A DNA stretch of 64,000 nt from the NCBI GenBank assembly GCA_020845575.1, contig JADLFL010000054.1:1-64000 (forward strand). Direction: 5' to 3'. The translations under genes and the position numbers were made by a program. Positions within the stretch are counted from its first letter, which is position 1. Each line of letters begins with the position of its first letter. Of the stretch, positions 56,944 through 64,000 are shown piece after piece. The stretch is from Acidobacteriota bacterium (lineage in GTDB: Bacteria > Acidobacteriota > Vicinamibacteria > Vicinamibacterales > Vicinamibacteraceae). The notes below the pieces were generated by a model. The model had not been told where the DNA came from. It searched no databases and saw only the letters and a program-made list of their open reading frames with translations.

Positions 56944-58477
56944 GGTCCTCATTGCCAACCGCGGCGAGATCGCCGTGCGCGTCACTCGAGCCTGCCGGGA
57001 GCGCGGACTCGGCGTGGTGGCCGTCTACGCCGGTCCAGACGCCGCGAGCCTGCACGTGGAACTCGCCGACGAGGCCGTCTGTCTCGATGCACGGGGCGAC
57101 ACGCGTCCCGTTGCCGCGTACCTCTCGGTCGATCGCGTGATCGACGCCGCGCGACGCACCGGCGCGGACGCCATCCATCCCGGGTACGGCTTCCTCAGCG
57201 AACGCCCCGCACTCGCCGGAGCGTGCGCGGACGCGGGCATCACGTTCATCGGCCCGCCAGCCGACGTCATCGCGCGCATGGGATCGAAGCTTGAAGCTCG
57301 TAACCTGATGGAACGCGCCGGTGTCCCGTGCGTGCCCGGTGCGCGGCCGGACGACCAGTCCGTCGCGGCGCTGCGCGACGCGGCGCTGCGCGTCGGCTTC
57401 CCGCTGCTCGTGAAAGCCTCGGCAGGCGGCGGTGGCAAGGGGATGCGGCTCGTGGAGCACGCGTCAGCGCTCGATGACGCGATCGCCGCCGCGCGTCGCG
57501 AAGCCGAGGCGGCTTTCGGCGACGGCACGCTGTACGTCGAGCGCCGGCTGATACGGCCGCGCCACATCGAGGTGCAGATCGTCGCCGATACGCATGGCAC
57601 CACGCTGCACATCGGCGAGCGCGAGTGCTCGCTGCAACGCCGGCATCAGAAGGTCATCGAGGAAGCACCGTCGCCGGTGGTCTCGCCTGCGCTCCGTGCC
57701 CGGCTCGGTGCGGCGGCCGTTGCGGCAGCCACAGCGTCGGGATACGTCAACGCGGGCACCATCGAGTTCCTGCTCGACGGCGATGGCGACGATGCGGCGT
57801 TCTACTTCCTGGAGATGAACACGCGCCTGCAGGTCGAACACCCGGTGACCGAGTGGGTCACCGGACTCGATCTCGTCCAGTTGCAGTTCGACGTGGCCGA
57901 AGGCCTTCCGCTGACGCTCGACCAGGCGTCACTCGGTCCCCGTGGCCACGCCATCGAATGCCGCATCTATGCCGAGTCTCCGGAACAGGGCTTCCTCCCG
58001 CAGGCAGGTCCTGTCCGTCGCTATGTCGAGCCGCAGGGCCCCGGCATCCGCGTTGACAGCGGGATCAGGGAAGGCGACACCGTCACGCCCGACTTCGATC
58101 CGCTGCTCGCCAAGCTTGCCGTCCACGCGCCGAGTCGACGGCAGGCAGTGGCGCGTCTGTCGCAGGCGCTGCGCGGCTACGTGGTCCTCGGTCTCCGGAC
58201 GAACATCGCGTGGCTGCAGCGTGTGCTGGCGCATCCCGACGTTGCCAGCGGTGCGCTGCACACGGGCTGGCTCGATGACCATCACGCCGCGCTCGACGAA
58301 CCAACGGACGGGCCGGCCGACGTCGGCCCCTCCCCCTACGGTACGGGAGAGGCCGACGTCATCGCCGCTGCGCACGCGGTGGCCGCCCAGGAGCGGCTCC
58401 GACTGACATCGTCTCGTGCGCACGGCGACGCGCGCGTGCGCTCGCCATGGGAGACGCTGGAGGGCTGGCGTGGCTGA
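56936..58477 (+). CDS. liuD: Methylcrotonyl-CoA carboxylase, biotin carboxylase part
   Basis: A 513-residue biotin carboxylase: VRKVLIANRGEIAVRVTRACRERGL, HPGYGFLSERPALA, ATP-grasp (KASAGGGGKGMRLVEH, EVQIVADTHGTTLHIGERECSLQRRHQKVIEEAPSP), EMNTRLQVEHPVTEWVTG. The usual alpha subunit is some 650 residues with the biotin domain; here it ends at WETLEGWRG and the biotin part is the next gene in another frame, overlapping by 8 bp. Confidence 0.93.
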   Translation: MRKVLIANRGEIAVRVTRACRERGLGVVAVYAGPDAASLHVELADEAVCLDARGDTRPVAAYLSVDRVIDAARRTGADAIHPGYGFLSERPALAGACADAGITFIGPPADVIARMGSKLEARNLMERAGVPCVPGARPDDQSVAALRDAALRVGFPLLVKASAGGGGKGMRLVEHASALDDAIAAARREAEAAFGDGTLYVERRLIRPRHIEVQIVADTHGTTLHIGERECSLQRRHQKVIEEAPSPVVSPALRARLGAAAVAAATASGYVNAGTIEFLLDGDGDDAAFYFLEMNTRLQVEHPVTEWVTGLDLVQLQFDVAEGLPLTLDQASLGPRGHAIECRIYAESPEQGFLPQAGPVRRYVEPQGPGIRVDSGIREGDTVTPDFDPLLAKLAVHAPSRRQAVARLSQALRGYVVLGLRTNIAWLQRVLAHPDVASGALHTGWLDDHHAALDEPTDGPADVGPSPYGTGEADVIAAAHAVAAQERLRLTSSRAHGDARVRSPWETLEGWRG

Positions 58478-58883
58478 GTGGCGCGCCGAGCCCAAGGGCG
58501 ACGGCCGATGGGCGCTGTCTCGCGACGGTCGTCCGCGAGGTATCGCCTGGGCCGCCACCGATGCGGCGGGCCGCATCTGGGTTCACGTCGACGGTCAGGT
58601 CGCCCTCGTCGACGAGGACCGCGGCGAGCGCGTGCGCTCGCATGCCGCCGGGGTCGCCCCGCCCGAGGCGCCGATGCCCGCGCAGGTGGTCACCGTGCTG
58701 GTGGGGCCGGGCACGCTCGTCGCTGCCGGCGACACGCTCGTGGTCCTCGAAGCCATGAAGATGGAGTTGCCGATCAGGGCCGGCCAGGCTGGACGGGTTA
58801 CCGCCGTGCATTGTGCCGCCGGCGACCGCGTGGCGCCGGGCCGCGCGCTGGTGGACATCGCTCCCATCGAGGCTGTCCCATGA
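58470..58883 (+). CDS. Biotin carboxyl carrier part of the carboxylase
   Basis: A 137-residue protein with an N-terminal bridge region (AEWRAEPKGDGRWALSRDGR) and a biotinyl domain with the biotin site EAMKME (VVLEAMKMELPIRAGQAG). The start GTG lies within the end of the biotin carboxylase gene. Read together, the two look like one alpha subunit divided by a frame change at the domain junction. Confidence 0.85.
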   Translation: MAEWRAEPKGDGRWALSRDGRPRGIAWAATDAAGRIWVHVDGQVALVDEDRGERVRSHAAGVAPPEAPMPAQVVTVLVGPGTLVAAGDTLVVLEAMKMELPIRAGQAGRVTAVHCAAGDRVAPGRALVDIAPIEAVP

Positions 58884-59791
58884 ACGTCACCATCGTCGAA
58901 CTCGGTCCTCGCGACGGCCTGCAGAACGAGCCGATCGTGCTCCCGCCCGCCGAGCGCGTGGCGTTCGTGCGGCAACTCGCCGAGGCGGGGCTCACGCGCA
59001 TCGAAGCCGGCGCGTTCGTGCATCCCACGCGCGTGCCGCAGATGGCCGGCAGCGACCAGGTGTGCGCCACACTCACGCGAGACGCGCACCTGACGCAGCG
59101 AGGCGTGCGGCTGTCGGCGCTCGTCCCGAACGAGAAGGGCCTCGAGCGAGCGCTCGCCGCCGGGCTGCGCGAAGTGGCCGTGTTCCCCGCCGCGTCCGAG
59201 ACATTCAGTCTCCGCAATCTGAATCAGACCATCGCGCAGGCCCTGCACGCCTCCGGTGAGATGTGCGCGATGGCCAGGGCACAGGGCATCACCGTCCGCG
59301 GGTACGTCTCGACGGCATTCGGGTGTCCGTACGAAGGCGACGTGCCGATCGCCCGCGTCATCGCTGTCTGCGAGTCGCTGCTGGCGTCTGGCGTCGAGGA
59401 GCTTGCGATCAGCGACACGATTGGCGTGGCGCATCCCGGGCAGGTGCGCGCGGTGCTCGCGGAGCTTCGGCGGGCGATCCCGCTCGATCGCACGGCGCTG
59501 CACTTCCACGACACGCGCGGAACGGCGCTGGCCAACGTGCTGGCCGCGCTCGATGCGGGCGTCGCCACGTTCGACGCGTGCGCGGGGGGGCTCGGCGGAT
59601 GTCCGTTCGCACCCGGCGCGTCGGGCAACCTCGCCACCGAGGATCTCGTGTACATGCTGCAAGGCCTCGGTCTGGCGCGTGAGGTCGATCTCGACGCCCT
59701 CGTGCGCGCGTCGCGCGACATCGAGATGGCGGTCGATCATCCCTTGCCGTCGAAGTACTACCGCGCCGCCCGCATCACCGCCAGGGGTTGA
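58880..59791 (+). CDS. liuE: Hydroxymethylglutaryl-CoA lyase
   Basis: A 303-residue aldolase-type TIM barrel that splits HMG-CoA to acetoacetate and acetyl-CoA, the last step of leucine breakdown. Marks: VELGPRDGLQNEP, EAGAFVHPTRVPQMAG, YVSTAFGCPYEG, LHFHDTRGTALAN and the catalytic loop GGLGGCPFAPGASGN. ATG overlaps the previous stop by 4 bp. Its stop abuts the convergent SagB gene with no gap. Confidence 0.95.
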   Translation: MNVTIVELGPRDGLQNEPIVLPPAERVAFVRQLAEAGLTRIEAGAFVHPTRVPQMAGSDQVCATLTRDAHLTQRGVRLSALVPNEKGLERALAAGLREVAVFPAASETFSLRNLNQTIAQALHASGEMCAMARAQGITVRGYVSTAFGCPYEGDVPIARVIAVCESLLASGVEELAISDTIGVAHPGQVRAVLAELRRAIPLDRTALHFHDTRGTALANVLAALDAGVATFDACAGGLGGCPFAPGASGNLATEDLVYMLQGLGLAREVDLDALVRASRDIEMAVDHPLPSKYYRAARITARG

Positions 59792-61009
59792 TCATTCCGC
59801 GGCGTCGAGCGCCAGGCCCAGGCGGGTGCGTTCGAGCGTGGGGGCCGGACGTCCGGCGTGCGGCCGCCACGGGCCGTCGACAGTCGTGCCGACGCCAACG
59901 GCGTACACGACCGGCTGCGTTTCGCCATCGAGGTGCAGGTCGGCCTCGATGGTGCTGTCTGCGAGGGCTGCCGTACAGAACGGCGCGAGGCCGAGCGCGG
60001 CCGCCGTCAGACAGAACGTCTGCCCGAGATGACCGGCCTCGATCAGCAGCACGCGGTAGGCGCGCGCGTGTGCGTACCGCCACGCCACGCGCTCCAGCAC
60101 CGAGGCCATGACGACCACGACGGAGGCCTCGTCATAGCCCGTCTGCGTCGGCAGCCAGCGAGTGACCGGCGCACGTCGCGCCGGCTCTCCGGGCGGCACG
60201 GCCGGCTCTCCGAGCCCGGCCCTCTCCGCCGGAACATCAGCGACGTGCGCGAGCACGTGGTCGTCAGGCCGATAGTGGTACAGCGCGGAGGGCACGCCCT
60301 CCACGCGACGCACCCAGACGTAGGCTTCAAGACTGTGGCGTGCGCCGCCTGACGGCGACGTCTTGAGGTGCAGCGACCCCTCGTCGGCGTGCGCCACCGC
60401 CTGTACGCCGAACGTCACGCCGAGCAGCGTGGCCAACGCATCGTGTCCGATCGCCTCGGGGCCGAAGCGCCGATGTGTCCGCCTCTCGCGAAGTGCACGC
60501 GCGAGCGACACGTCGTCGAGCGTCGGAAGTCGCAGCGCGATGGCCGGTCCATCGGTGGCCGGTAGTGCGATGGCAGGACGCGGCTGGTCGGGCGGACGTG
60601 GTGGCGTCCCCGGACGCGTGCCAAACGGGACGTCGCGCGTGGCCTCGTGAAACCATCGCGCAACCGGTGACCATCGCGTCCACGCAGAGGATGATGCCGG
60701 TGCCGCGTCAGGACCGATGTGCGCGTGCTCGCGTGCTGGCGGTACGACACCCGCCGGTGCCGTTTCGATCAATCCATGCGCGTCGAGACCGTCGAGGAGC
60801 ATCTCGAGTGCAGCGGGCGGCAGTTCGAGATCGGCCGCCAGATCGGCGACCGCCACCCACGTGTCGAGGCGATCGAGCACATCCAGCATCAGTGCCGACG
60901 CAGGCACGCGCGTCCCGCGCCCGACAGCCATCACATGTCGCGCGCCACGTCCCCACGTCGCGATCACGTGCGCCGACCGCCGTACGTGGCGCGAAGAGCT
61001 GTTGGTCAT
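59792..61009 (-). CDS. SagB-type FMN dehydrogenase (nitroreductase fold)
   Basis: A 405-residue protein. Residues about 36-82 form a winged helix (LMLDVLDRLDTWVAVADLAADLELPPAALEMLLDGLDAHGLI), as found before SagB and ThcOx dehydrogenases, where it may bind leader peptides. Residues about 160-400 are the SagB domain: LRERRTHRRFGPEAI, TSPSGGARHSLEAYVWVRR, YHYRPDDHVL and EAGHLGQTFCLTAAALGLAPF. SagB enzymes oxidise azolines to azoles in peptide natural products, and many stand-alone ones are uncharacterised. No YcaO partner is in the window. The start (ATG 61009) is 32 bp after the small peptide gene. Confidence 0.87.
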   Translation of the reverse strand: MTNSSSRHVRRSAHVIATWGRGARHVMAVGRGTRVPASALMLDVLDRLDTWVAVADLAADLELPPAALEMLLDGLDAHGLIETAPAGVVPPAREHAHIGPDAAPASSSAWTRWSPVARWFHEATRDVPFGTRPGTPPRPPDQPRPAIALPATDGPAIALRLPTLDDVSLARALRERRTHRRFGPEAIGHDALATLLGVTFGVQAVAHADEGSLHLKTSPSGGARHSLEAYVWVRRVEGVPSALYHYRPDDHVLAHVADVPAERAGLGEPAVPPGEPARRAPVTRWLPTQTGYDEASVVVVMASVLERVAWRYAHARAYRVLLIEAGHLGQTFCLTAAALGLAPFCTAALADSTIEADLHLDGETQPVVYAVGVGTTVDGPWRPHAGRPAPTLERTRLGLALDAAE

Positions 61010-61041
61010 GCGTGGGGCCTCACGGCCCACTCCCGAAGGGG

Positions 61042-61254
61042 TCAGGACGGGAATTCGTACACCGAATCGTTGGCGCCGTCGCTCCAGCACTCGGCGCGCA
61101 GCATCAGGGACGCGCCCTGCAACGTGGCTTTCAGCGCCTTGGTGCGATGGCGGCCCTTCGCGTCGGCTGGTTCGTCAGCGGCGTCCAGTTCCTTCAGCAG
61201 TTTCTCGATCTCCTCCACGACGGGACGGAGCGACACCTTCGGCTTCTTGACCAT
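61042..61254 (-). CDS. 70-residue peptide next to SagB gene, possible precursor
   Basis: A short gene with AAGGAG at a good distance from its ATG and GC-rich third positions, so very likely translated. The N-terminal 50 residues are charged and helical (RPVVEEIEKLLKELDAADEP), and the C-terminus is different: LRAECWSDGANDSVYEFPS, with one Cys, three Ser and aromatic residues. This is the leader/core layout of ribosomal peptide natural products. No known family is recognised. Confidence 0.6.
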   Translation of the reverse strand: MVKKPKVSLRPVVEEIEKLLKELDAADEPADAKGRHRTKALKATLQGASLMLRAECWSDGANDSVYEFPS

Positions 61255-61320
61255 GCTCGGACTCCTTCACGCGGCGTCATGCCGCGACTCGACATGAGGA
61301 TACGCCTCGTGCGCGTGTCC

Positions 61321-63975
61321 TCAGGGACGGGACTCGTACGTGGTGAGGATCTGCGCCCAGCGCGGATCCGATCGCGCCACCGCGAAACGCGGGTCCACGC
61401 GGAGATAGGCCAGGCGTGAACTGCCTCCACGGGCGGCCACTTCGAGCCACGGGAACACCTGGTCGACCTGCTCGAGGCCGGCGTACGCGGTGGCCAGGAA
61501 GAACGCGAGGTTCGGGCGTTCGTTGTCTGGCGCGGCGTCGTACGCGCCCCGCAGCAGCGCGAGTTGGCGCGCCGATTCCGGATGCCGGTCGAGGCGGCCG
61601 AGTGCCGCCGCGAGTTGCGCCTCCGAGAACGCGTCATGACCGCCGCGTCGCGTGAGCAACTGTCGACACGTGGAGAGCGCTTCCTCGAACTTGCCGACCA
61701 CCACGAAGATGCGGCACTGTCCCACGAGCGCCGACTCCAGCGACATGTCCACGCCGCGCAACTGCTGGAACATGTCGAGCGCCTCCTCGTCGCGTCCGGC
61801 GTAGTGCAGGCTCATCGCCCGGTAGCCCTTCACCGTGGACGACAGAGGCGACGCGCGAAGCGCCTCGGTGAGTTGCTCCACCGATTCGGCCGTGCGGCCA
61901 CGGCCGGCCAGGAGCATCGCGTAGCGCGATCGCGCGTAGACGTTGCTGCTGTCGCGCGCGAGTGCCTCGTGGAACTCGCTCTCGGCACGGACCCAGTCGT
62001 GCTCTTCCGCGTGCAGATCCGCGAGCACGGCACGCGCGTCGGCGCTGTCGGCATCGCGCGCCAGCGCCATCGACGCCGCCGTGCGCGCGTACTCGAACGC
62101 CGATCGCGCGGGCAGCACGCCGAAGCGGTACTGAGTGAGCAGGCACTGGGCCCACCGCGCGTGCGCGCCGGCGAACTCCGGATCGGCCGTCATCGCGGCC
62201 TTGAACGACTGACACGCCTGCGCCGTGCCGCCGGGACTCTCGGTGGCGCTCTGGCGCAGCCCGCGCGCGTAGAGTTCCAGCGCTTCGGGATTGGCGCGCG
62301 TGGACGCCGGCGACGCACCGTGCAAGGTCTCGGCATTGAGCCGCAGCGGCGCGGCCAGCGCACTGGCGAGCGCGTCGCTGAGCCCGTCGAGCGTGGCCGT
62401 GGGGCCGATGGTCGGCAGTGACACGGGCAGCGCGCCGGCCATGATCAGCCTGGCATTGGCCTGGTATCCGCCCGACACCTGACGCACCGGCAGCAACTCG
62501 ATGAGCGCATCGCTCTGGAGCGTGGCCATGATCGACGCGCTGGCGGTGTCGGCGTCGTTCAGCGCGGCCACAGCGTCGGCGCTGGTGACGCGCACCTCGG
62601 GAGAGGCGCTCAGTCGCGCACCGAGGCTCGACGCCACGGCGAACGTGAGCGGATCGAAGGCTCCGCCAGCCGACACGAAGGGCCTGACGGCCACGATGGG
62701 CTTCACGGCCGTTGCCCGCTGGAGTATCGGGGCCGCCTCTCGCGGCAACAGCCACGCGAGCAACGCCACGAGCACGGCCCCGAGCGCAACGCCGACAAAC
62801 GCCACGTGCCACCACCGGAACGTCCACCGCGCCGGCGCGTTCGCGACCGCGGGCACGGGCGCCTCCGCCGCCGACGCGGCCAGGGCCGCCGCGATGGCAT
62901 CGCGATCCACGGTGATGGTGCTGTCGAGACCGAGCGAACGGGCCAGCGCCTCCTGGAGGGCACCGGCGCTCATGTGGCGGCGATCGGGATCCGGGTGGCA
63001 CGCGCGCTCCACCACCCGCGCGAAGTCGTCGGCCAGATCGGGTCGCGCATCGTGCAGCCGGAGCCGGCGGCCCTCCCGGTGCGCCTGGCGCAAATCGTCG
63101 AGCGACGAGGCGCTGACCGGATACTGCGTCGTCACGAGGTGGAACAGCAGGACGCCGAGACCGTACATGTCCGAGCGCACCGTCGCCTCGCCGCCGCGCA
63201 GCAGTTCAGGGGCGAGATACAACGGCGTGCCCGTGAGCCGCCCCGTCGGCGCGGTCCCGCCGGCCTGGACGTACTCCCCCGCGCCGAAGTCCATCAGCAC
63301 GAGACGCCCGCCCTCTTCGCGCATCACGTTCTGCGTCTTGATGTCGCGATGGACGAGGCCGGCCTTGTGCACCGCCGCAAGCGCCCGGCACAACTCCTGT
63401 CCGATCAGGGCCGCTTCGCGCGCGCCGAAAGGGCCCGTCGACCGCAGGAGCTGCTCGAGCGTCCGCCCGCGGATGTACTCCATCCACAGGCCGATACGTC
63501 CCTCCTGCTCCTCCACGCCGAACACGGTGACGACGTTGCGATGACGGACGCGCGCGAGGATCCGCCCTTCGTGCAACACCTTCTCGGCGAGCTCAGCGGT
63601 CTGCCGGCCCTTGCGCAGCAACTTGAGCGCCACGTCGCGGTCCAGGCGTGTGTCGCGGGCGCGATACACGTTGCCGAACGACCCCTGCCCGATCTGCTCG
63701 ATCAGATCGAGGTGGCCCCACCGGCCCATCGGCGACAAGGACGGCGGCGGCAACACGCGCTCTTCCACGGTCGGCGCATCGGTGTCGGTGAGCACCGGCC
63801 CAATCCTGCCGACCACACGGCCACGCACGGTCCGTGATTCAGTGAGTCCTGACGCCGCAGCGGGATCCGAGCGGTGCAATTGCGCGACACCAGCCAGAAC
63901 CCGCAGATCCTCCAGGAGCTGCCGATCCTCCTCGTCCTGTACCGAGGCATCGAGTTGCGTCCAGTCGATGTCCAC
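61321..63975 (-). CDS. Ser/Thr protein kinase with TPR-like sensor half
   Basis: An 884-residue membrane kinase. Kinase domain about 87-345: GQGSFGNV, K118 in VALKLL, HRDIKTQN (209-216), MDFGAGE, GTPLYLAPELL. One membrane helix near 388-410 (WHVAFVGVALGAVLVALLAWLL). A pseudo-enzyme-like middle part and about eight TPR-like repeats (e.g. NPEALELYARGLRQSATESP) follow outside the membrane. The frame stays open to the right edge of the window, so the gene may begin outside it; GTG 63975 is the first visible start. Same strand as the SagB pair, 66 bp upstream of the peptide. Confidence 0.9.
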   Translation of the reverse strand: MDIDWTQLDASVQDEEDRQLLEDLRVLAGVAQLHRSDPAAASGLTESRTVRGRVVGRIGPVLTDTDAPTVEERVLPPPSLSPMGRWGHLDLIEQIGQGSFGNVYRARDTRLDRDVALKLLRKGRQTAELAEKVLHEGRILARVRHRNVVTVFGVEEQEGRIGLWMEYIRGRTLEQLLRSTGPFGAREAALIGQELCRALAAVHKAGLVHRDIKTQNVMREEGGRLVLMDFGAGEYVQAGGTAPTGRLTGTPLYLAPELLRGGEATVRSDMYGLGVLLFHLVTTQYPVSASSLDDLRQAHREGRRLRLHDARPDLADDFARVVERACHPDPDRRHMSAGALQEALARSLGLDSTITVDRDAIAAALAASAAEAPVPAVANAPARWTFRWWHVAFVGVALGAVLVALLAWLLPREAAPILQRATAVKPIVAVRPFVSAGGAFDPLTFAVASSLGARLSASPEVRVTSADAVAALNDADTASASIMATLQSDALIELLPVRQVSGGYQANARLIMAGALPVSLPTIGPTATLDGLSDALASALAAPLRLNAETLHGASPASTRANPEALELYARGLRQSATESPGGTAQACQSFKAAMTADPEFAGAHARWAQCLLTQYRFGVLPARSAFEYARTAASMALARDADSADARAVLADLHAEEHDWVRAESEFHEALARDSSNVYARSRYAMLLAGRGRTAESVEQLTEALRASPLSSTVKGYRAMSLHYAGRDEEALDMFQQLRGVDMSLESALVGQCRIFVVVGKFEEALSTCRQLLTRRGGHDAFSEAQLAAALGRLDRHPESARQLALLRGAYDAAPDNERPNLAFFLATAYAGLEQVDQVFPWLEVAARGGSSRLAYLRVDPRFAVARSDPRWAQILTTYESRP

Positions 63976-64000
63976 CGTGCCGTCGGCAACGGAAGCAGCC

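Noticed and set aside
59792..63975. Complete azole peptide (TOMM) cluster
   Set aside because: No YcaO cyclodehydratase or transporter is visible, so only a possible partial or variant system is claimed.

Overview
The window is about 64 kb of very GC-rich bacterial DNA, gene-dense on both strands, with many 4 to 30 bp gene overlaps. The gene families suggest an Acidobacteriota chromosome, probably class Vicinamibacteria. The pointers are a VWFA protein of the acidobacterial type, a C-terminal scrap of an ADOP-like (acidobacterial duplicated) ABC permease, many Ser/Thr-kinase and NtrC-type regulators, and TonB/TonB-receptor genes of a diderm cell. This placement rests on protein families, not on an rRNA gene; none is present.

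Layout. 1-9.2 kb: the 3' end of groEL with a strong terminator, a TonB-like protein, a VWA protein, tatA, a selB-rnr pair and an ECF sigma operon. 9.2-17 kb: a small membrane protein, glycerate 2-kinase, and a minus-strand run gatB, GT-C/DUF3108 fusion, ftsE, ftsX. 17-31.4 kb: an NtrC-type activator with a dead receiver paired with a response regulator whose HD-GYP domain is dead; SpoIID, HAD and DUF4159 proteins; a second ECF sigma with a zinc-finger anti-sigma; ispH; a Spy-like protein and a TolC-like protein; an M14 peptidase; and a dksA-like, ferritin-like, folK operon. 31.4-42.7 kb: tesA-ABC ATPase-permease, then mscL, glutamate formimidoyltransferase and a TonB receptor, a DUF481 protein, several small proteins and a PhyH dioxygenase. 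42.7-44.6 kb is an accessory island at tRNA-Leu(UAA): 98-bp tandem repeats ending in pseudo-tRNA 3' ends, two gene scars (PIN toxin, ABC permease) and an intact Xre/RES toxin-antitoxin pair with a tandem operator. 44.6-51.7 kb: an Fpg/Nei glycosylase, CutC, a DUF255 protein, a DJ-1-like pseudoenzyme, galK, YihY and YtxH proteins. 51.7-53 kb: a frameshifted IS256-type transposase between 36-bp inverted repeats. 53-59.8 kb: an unusual NtrC-type regulator divergent from a leucine-degradation (liu) operon. 59.8-64 kb: a SagB-type dehydrogenase, a 70-residue peptide and a Ser/Thr kinase with TPR-like repeats.

Whole-window signals not explained by single genes: (1) intergenic elements with strict 7-bp periodicity at five places, several arranged as inverted pairs; (2) three GTAGGGGCG-type palindromes near gene ends, one of which supplies a stop codon; (3) about a dozen genes with a -10-like hexamer only 5 to 8 nt before the start codon, suggesting common leaderless transcription; (4) a cluster of regulators and enzymes that keep their fold but have lost key catalytic residues. 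The best candidate for a new system is the kinase, small peptide and SagB dehydrogenase set at the right edge, followed by the tRNA-Leu repeat island.
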